From Cordilura impudica (Eukaryota; Arthropoda; Insecta; Diptera; Scathophagidae), in NCBI GenBank assembly GCA_963682025.1, contig OY821521.1, forward strand, positions 95,154,051 through 95,218,050: a stretch of DNA of 64,000 nucleotides. Direction: 5' to 3'. Both the position numbers and the translations under genes were made by a program. Below are positions 58,615 to 64,000 of this stretch, in pieces (position 1 is the first letter of the stretch; each line of letters opens with the position of its first letter). The notes under the pieces are model-generated. The model did no database searches, had not been told where the DNA came from, and saw nothing but the letters and a program-made list of their open reading frames with translations.

Positions 58615-59405
58615 CAAGTAAGAAAATTATAGTCGGTCTAGCCCGGCTATACGATACCCTATACCATGGTTTAGAGACCCTATCTCTTCGGTCCAACTAA
58701 TTGGATATAGCAAATAAGCACAAACCAAATATGAGTGGCATTTTTATTGTTTTTTTTTCGCTGCAGATATGAAAAAGTTCATATCGGATACAATATTTAT
58801 ATGGGAACTAGGTCGAAAAATGGACCGATCCTGACCATATTTGGTAAAGTCACTTATACTTTGAAAAAATTTATACAAACCAAATTTGAGAAAAATCTGT
58901 GCAATATTTTTGTTTTTTGATAGATTTAAGTGAAGATCGGGAAGCAGCTCTATATGGGGCCTACGATTAAGAGTTGTCCAATAGGGATCATTTTTGGACT
59001 ACTGATTAATGTATGTAATAAATACATACAAACCCAATTTGACTGAGATCTATATGATAATTTGGAACTTATGGCAATTTATGTCGATTTCATAGGGGTC
59101 ATTTGTATGGGGACGAGGTCTGAACATGGACCGATTCTCACAAACTTCAATAGCGTTCATCCCATAGCCGATGAAATCCTATATACCAAATTTCATCAAA
59201 ATATATTCATATTTGCGACCTGTAGTTTGATTACAAGCTTTACATGGACACACAGACGGACGGACGGACGGACATTGCTATTTCGACTAAAAAAGTGATT
59301 CTGAGTCGATCGATATAATTAAAGATGGGTCTAGGACGAATATTTTTGGTTGTTACAAACAGCACAAAGTCATTATACCCAAACCACATAGTGGTATAGG
59401 GTATA
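58615..59405 (-). mobile_element. Helentron-like non-autonomous element, full length
   Basis: CAAGTAAG complement at 58615, hairpin with two mismatches (GGTCTAGCCCGG), (GGAC)4 core near 59260, GGGTATA at 59399-59405. Subfamily shared with the inner copy at 28.5 kb (TCTTCGGTCCAACTAATTGG). Confidence 0.92.
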
Positions 59406-60000
59406 ACTAACTGGGTCCTTCAGTTAAAGTTTAAATCAGACGAGAGTGTTATCAAGAAGTGTCAAGAGGTGTCAGAAAGACGGTTCATTCTTGCAAGTAC
59501 TGCTAATGATTGACAGGGAAGTGTTGAACCCTTAAATGGCTTTTTTGGGAACGGCCCTTCGGGGAGTTCGTGGTGGCTTTGGTGGCCCAAAATCGCGGGA
59601 AGAACACAGTTCGATGTGGAGTTGCATTTAACCGGCTGTTGCGACCCATAAAGCAGCAGGGTTTTAGGTCGGCCCGCTCATTCAGCAAAGGATGGAGTGT
59701 ATGCCACACACATCTCTCTTAGTTTGAAAACTGTCTTATGATAGGGCGCTCAACAGATGTATAGTTTCTGTCTAATGTTTAATCACCGTAAGATAAGTCT
59801 ACAAGACAGGAGCTCACGTTGTGGAGGGTATAAAAAAGAACAGAGAAAACATAAACATGAAGTGTGCAATAGGCAAATAAAAGCAAAGCAATAGTAAAAA
59901 TACAAGTGATAAATCGTGCGCAAAACAAAAATTTTGAGTCTTTTTAGTGAAATGATTTCATACATAAATGTTTTGCTTAAAATTCAAATTCATTAATGGA
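59406..60000. promoter_or_regulatory. GC-richer unique stretch with TATA box; promoter or LTR candidate
   Basis: 59500-59700 is the most GC-rich part of the window outside repeats (CGGCCCTTCGGGGAGTTCG, CCGGCTGTTGCGACCC). A consensus TATAAAA at 59829-59835 is followed by an AATAAAAG at 59876, an order seen in LTRs. No terminal TG...CA pair, primer-binding site or coding match was recognised, so promoter, solo LTR and chance remain open. Confidence 0.3.
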
Positions 60001-60299
60001 AACGCTGAAATCGTATGACGCTATATTTGCATTTAAATGGTGGAAAATTGGTGCTTACAAGCGAATATTTGAAAAAAAAAACATTTGTTAGAAGCAAAGA
60101 ACATTAATTGAAGCAAATGAAGTAGTGAAAAAACTTTTTTTGAAGTAGAATGTATTAAAAAACGAAAGAGGAATTTGAATAAAATAACAACGTAAAATAA
60201 AAACATTTAGTAAATGTTTTAAATGTTTTTGCAAATATTGTTCGATAATTTTTATTTTTATTTAATTACTATATGTTTTGCACATAAACATAACAGTTT

Positions 60300-60505
60300 G
60301 ACAGCTGGAAATTATTAGCCAATAGGAACACAGTTTGCGTGACGTCAGAGCTCCTGCATGCGCAGTAAATTTTAATATTGTCTGTGTGATGACAGTGACG
60401 GTGTGTGAGAGCTAAAATTGTTGTTGTGTTGTGGTCGTTGTGTTTGTAGCATTTGCTTCATAAGTGTGTATGATTCTTTATACTCCACGTGTCATATTAG
60501 GTAAG
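60300..60505 (+). promoter_or_regulatory. promoter-like motif cluster, possible first exon
   Basis: Within 50 bp lie CCAAT (60319-60323), a full palindromic CRE TGACGTCA (60340-60347) and TGCATGCGCAG (from 60355), which resembles an NRF-1 site. About 130 bp downstream is ATTAGGTAAGGT with a good splice donor (GT at 60501). This would fit a TATA-less host promoter with a short non-coding first exon. No downstream exon is recognisable before the next Helentron-like element at 60704. Confidence 0.35.
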
Positions 60506-60703
60506 GTCATACTTATTTAACGTTGTCCTGAAATACATAAAACAAATCGCAATATGAAAGCAAAATAATAAATAAAGTACCTAGTTATTTATAAAAAACG
60601 AAAATAACTTTCTGAATTTTAATAAAAATTAAGAACTTTAAGTGTGAGCCTACGGAAAAAAGTCCATATTACAAGTTTTTCATTTGAAAACAATTCCAAT
60701 TTT

Positions 60704-61489
60704 TATACCCTATACCACTACCTGGTTTGGGTATAATGACTTTGTGCTGCTGTTTGTAACTACCAAAAATATTTGACCTAGGCCCATCTTTTATTATACC
60801 GATCGACTCAGAGTCACTTTCTGAGTCGACTTAGCGATGTCCGTCCGTCCGTCTGTGTGTCTATGTAAACCTTGTAATCAAACTACAGGTCGCAAATATG
60901 AATATATTTTGAAACTTGGTACATAAGCTTTTATCGGCCATAGGATGAACGCTATTGAAATTGATGAAATTCGGTCCATGTTTAGACCTAGTCCCCATAC
61001 AAATTACCCCCTATGAAATTGACACAAATTGCCATAAGATCCAAATTATCATATAGATCTCAGTCAAATTGGGTTTGTATGTATTTATTATATCCACTAA
61101 TCAGTAGTCCAAAAATAATCCCTATAGGACAATTCTTAGTCATAGACCCCATATAGAGCTGCTTCCTGATCTTCACTTAAATCTATTAAAAACAAAAATA
61201 TTCCACAGATTTTTCTCAAATTTGGTTTTTATATATTTTTTTTCAAAATATAAGTGACTTTACCAAATATGGTCAGAATCGGTCCATTTTTTGACCCAGT
61301 CCCCATATAAATATAGCACCCGATATGAACTTTTTCATATCTGCATCCAAAAAAAAATGAATAACAATGGCACTCAAATTTGGTTTATGCTTATTTTCTA
61401 TATCCAATTAGTCGGACCGAAGAGATACGGTATCTAAACCATGGTATAAGGTATTGCTCGGTCTCGACCGACTATAATTTTCTTACTTG
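60704..61489 (+). mobile_element. Helentron-like non-autonomous element, full length, older
   Basis: TATACCC to CTTACTTG, 786 bp. The hairpin has decayed (CTCGGTCTCGACCGAC) and the interior is more diverged than the copy at 51.1 kb. Confidence 0.92.
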
Positions 61490-61629
61490 TTTTAATTTAC
61501 ATTTTTTTTACTTTACTTTAAGCATTATAAATATATTTTCTATTAAATACGTTTTATATTTCAATCACCGGAAATCTACCAAAGCTTAAGACAAGTTTAT
61601 AAAAAAAATTTTCCATAGACTTGGCAGTA

Positions 61630-62008
61630 TCTATAATATTAATGGGCTAGACGATTTCTTGTGACTGATGTTTTGTTCTACCGTTTAATCCCGATTTTGA
61701 CCAAACGTATATTATTTAAAATGTATTTCTTTTTAGCCGATTTGCAGATTTAGAGATTTTTAAATTTTTCCTTTATTTTGAGTAAATGGCATTTAAAGTT
61801 GCTACTAACACATACATAAAATTATACAATGCTTTGTGTGTTTTTATTAAATTTGTTAATGTGTTTGTAATAAAAATGAGTTTGTTTTTTGTGTTGATTT
61901 GTGAATTGGCTATAACTGATTAGCATACTTTTAGGGTCTTTATTTAATAAAAAAAAAAAAAAATTTCCTAGGATTTGCGCTCGAATTTCGAGGGCTGGAA
62001 TCTGCTAG
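61630..62008 (+). mobile_element. non-autonomous Helitron, family 1
   Basis: Starts TCTATAATATTAATGGGC after A, ends palindrome CTCGAATTTCGAG, GGCTGGAATCTG, CTAG, T. A textbook terminus. Confidence 0.95.
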
Positions 62009-62039
62009 TATTCTTTAATACTTATGTTATTTTTAGTCA

Positions 62040-62330
62040 TACATGGATAGCTTGTGAATCGGATTTTGCCAATTGATTTGTATTTTTTATTGTATAAACA
62101 TAATGCATTAACCTTATAAAGACTAGAAATTACAATAAAATTTATGTACTATTTCTTTTTTTTTTTTTTTTTTTGATAGCTTTTGTATTATTTAATTTTG
62201 AGATAATCGGTTTATTTCAATGATATATATATCACTATTTGCCTATATTTGTATTGATATATATTTCAGCTACAGACTTGATTACAATTGTTTAGGTGAA
62301 TTTTTATTTGTCATACAAATTTTTATCTCT
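62040..62330 (+). repeat. dispersed repeat (family D), diverged copy
   Basis: AATGCATTAACCTTATAAAG, GACTAGAAATTACAATAAAA and GATAGCTTTTGTATTATTT match the copies at 45.4 and 47.9 kb. Confidence 0.6.
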
Positions 62331-62817
62331 TCCAAAACTATTAGTATATGATATATTTTTCAGTACGCATAAATTCCTACATGTATTTATTGTATTAAAT
62401 CCATCTTTATATCTTAAGATTAGGATATTACGAGCTAATTCAGCTACAAATATTTTACAATTAGATATTTTTGATGGTCAATATATGGAAATTTTGCTAA
62501 TATATAGCAAAAAAAAAAAAATGCCAAGATTTTTAGCCAAGACTAATTTGAAATTTTTATTCCAATATCGCATAATTTGAAATTTGAAATTTTTATTCCA
62601 ATATCGCATAATTTCTAAAATCTCATTCCAAAGTTGATCCCCTATTTTGACTTTGAACATTCTAACGCCGGCTGTGTTAAAAAAAGTATTTTTCTTTGAT
62701 CTCTTACGAAGGGACCTTTATACACTAATCATAGCAAAATAATGCAATTTTTCAGATAGAATTTAAATATTTCTCCAAAAAATCATCATTGGTTTTATAA
62801 AAAAAAAACAATAGAAA
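62331..62817. other. AT-rich sequence with a short duplication
   Basis: TTTTATTCCAATATCGCATA occurs twice, near 62555 and 62590. No gene recognised. Confidence 0.5.
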
Positions 62818-63170
62818 TCTATAACATTAATAGGCTAGGCGATTTCTTGTGACCGATGTTTTGTTCTTTTGTTTTGACCAAGCGTATATTATTTGAAAGG
62901 TATTTCTTTTAAGTCGTTTTGCAGATTTACAGATTTTTTAATTTTTTCTTTTATTTTGAGTAAATTGCATTTAAAGTTGCTACTAACACATAAGTACATA
63001 AAATTATACATATGTTATGTTTGTTTTATTAAATTTGTTAATGTGTTTGTTAATGAGTTTGTTATCTTCATTCACAATAATAATAAACCATAGATGTGTT
63101 GGTTTGTGAATTGGCTAAGTTAAAAAATAAAGCTGCCTAGAAATTGCACTGGAATTTCGAGCGCTTGAAT
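62818..63170 (+). mobile_element. non-autonomous Helitron, family 1, 3' end decayed
   Basis: Starts TCTATAACATTAATAGGC after A. The 3' palindrome is damaged (CTGGAATTTCGAG) and CTAG is absent. Confidence 0.85.
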
Positions 63171-63204
63171 ATAATAAATACTATTAAAGAAAAACAATTA
63201 ACTT

Positions 63205-63360
63205 TAATTTGAAATGCTATTAGAATTTAAAGTTCAGTACCCGCAACAGTACTAAAATGGTAACCATACCCAACTGTGGTTACAGTATTGTGGTTATAAT
63301 TTGACACAAGTGAAGGGTATCGAAGATTCCGCACAGCCGAATTAAACACACTCTTACTTG
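63205..63360 (+). mobile_element. 3' end of a related Helentron-like subfamily (CGGC hairpin)
   Basis: GAAGGGTATCGAAGATTCCG, hairpin around GCACAGCCGAATT, then CACTCTTACTTG before T. The same CTTACTTG terminus as the main family but a different hairpin. Confidence 0.75.
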
Positions 63361-64000
63361 TATCTAAATAATTTATAAAGTCCACCAGTGCAAAGAATAA
63401 CGGCAAATTTAGATAAGAGAGAAAACTATTAGAGAAAGATCAAAATTCACCACTGTGATTTCTGATATTCTCACTTACCATCAACTTCAAGTCCGAACCC
63501 CAACAGCTAGAAACATAAAATTTGAAATTTAACTTTTTAGAAGATAACATTTCAATTCAACTCGCATACACATTCAAGCCATACCAATCGGTATGATTCT
63601 TAGTAAATTAAAAAAAGAAAAACATAATATGACGCAACGATTTGAACGTTCGATTTGAAAAGAAAAAAAAACTGTTTATAGTGCCATAGGTGAGCGATTG
63701 TATGTATATCTGTTAATATGTTTGCAAACAATAAAAAAAAATTAAAAAATTTTAATGTTTTTAAGAAGCAGCAAGCAACCGCAACCTAAGTAAAAGCACA
63801 CTCTACGTAGCTAAACAGCCAGCAATCATCGCGAGCATTAGGGCATTTCAGCTATTACGTTACGTGTATTGTATTTTTGCTTTTCAATGAGTGTGCTTCA
63901 AGTTGGCTGCCAGTTATTCAAGTGATTTTCACGGAAACGGTTGTCATTGATCGCTCATATTTAACAATTGAAAATTTATTTATTTTTTTAAGTCTTCAAA
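63361..64000. other. unannotated sequence, slightly less AT-rich
   Basis: 63770-63960 is relatively GC-rich and not obviously repeated (ACGTTACGTGTATTG, TCACGGAAACGG). It might be near a host promoter, but no exon or motif cluster convinced me. Confidence 0.35.

Noticed and set aside
1..64000. tRNA, rRNA or snRNA genes
   Set aside because: I looked for tRNA B-box-like words (GGTTCGAATCC type) and rRNA blocks and found none convincing. A covariance-model scan was not possible.

Overview
This is an AT-rich animal (eukaryotic nuclear) window with no intact protein-coding gene that I can recognise. The repeat content points to a brachyceran fly, probably a calyptrate (blow fly, house fly or flesh fly type). 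The dominant interspersed repeat has the dipteran mini-me/DINE-1 layout: a (GTCY)n microsatellite core, subterminal inverted repeats and a hairpin near one end. Around it lie remnants of insect Transib, mariner, Tc1, hAT, PIF/Harbinger, Helitron and non-LTR elements. The species call is inference from repeat style, not from any host gene.

The window is a graveyard of transposable elements, nested up to three levels. (1) Helentron-like elements of about 780 bp, starting TATACCC and ending in a hairpin then CTTACTTG, occur in about 17 full, partial or nested copies from end to end. They sit between T and T with no target duplication. (2) Nine copies of a classical non-autonomous Helitron of about 370 bp (5' TC, palindrome CTCGAAATTCGAG, 12 nt, CTAG 3') sit between A and T. 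(3) A second Helitron family at 13.5-15.4 kb carries a tandem 145-bp repeat and, next to it, the last 55 or so codons of a Helitron helicase.

Region by region: 0-3.4 kb holds Helentron copies, including one nested in another; 3.8-6.3 kb is a 2.5-kb hAT-type element with an 8-bp duplication; 7-9.5 kb holds mariner, RT and uncharacterised gene fragments; 9.6-15.4 kb holds Helentrons, a dead mariner and Helitrons; 16-18.2 kb is a long-inverted-repeat hAT-type element; 18.2-21.2 kb is a Jockey-like retrotransposon on the minus strand split by two Helitrons, one of which itself carries a hAT-type element; 21-31 kb holds further non-LTR remnants, a partial long-inverted-repeat copy and a second nested Helentron pair; 31-36.6 kb holds a minisatellite and inverted-repeat elements; 37-40.2 kb is a Transib transposase pseudogene split by two Helentrons; 42-43.7 kb is a 1.7-kb AATTTTT satellite; 45-52 kb holds Helentrons, Helitrons and a tandem array; 53-58.5 kb holds Harbinger, Tc1 (with a Helitron inside) and mariner pseudogenes; 59.4-60.5 kb is the least repeat-like stretch, with promoter-like motifs; the end is again Helentrons and Helitrons.

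No tRNA, rRNA or CRISPR array was seen. All transposase and reverse transcriptase genes here are broken, so any mobility of the short elements must be driven from elsewhere. Strand for rolling-circle elements is given as 5' end (TATACCC or TCTATA) to 3' end (CTTACTTG or CTAG).
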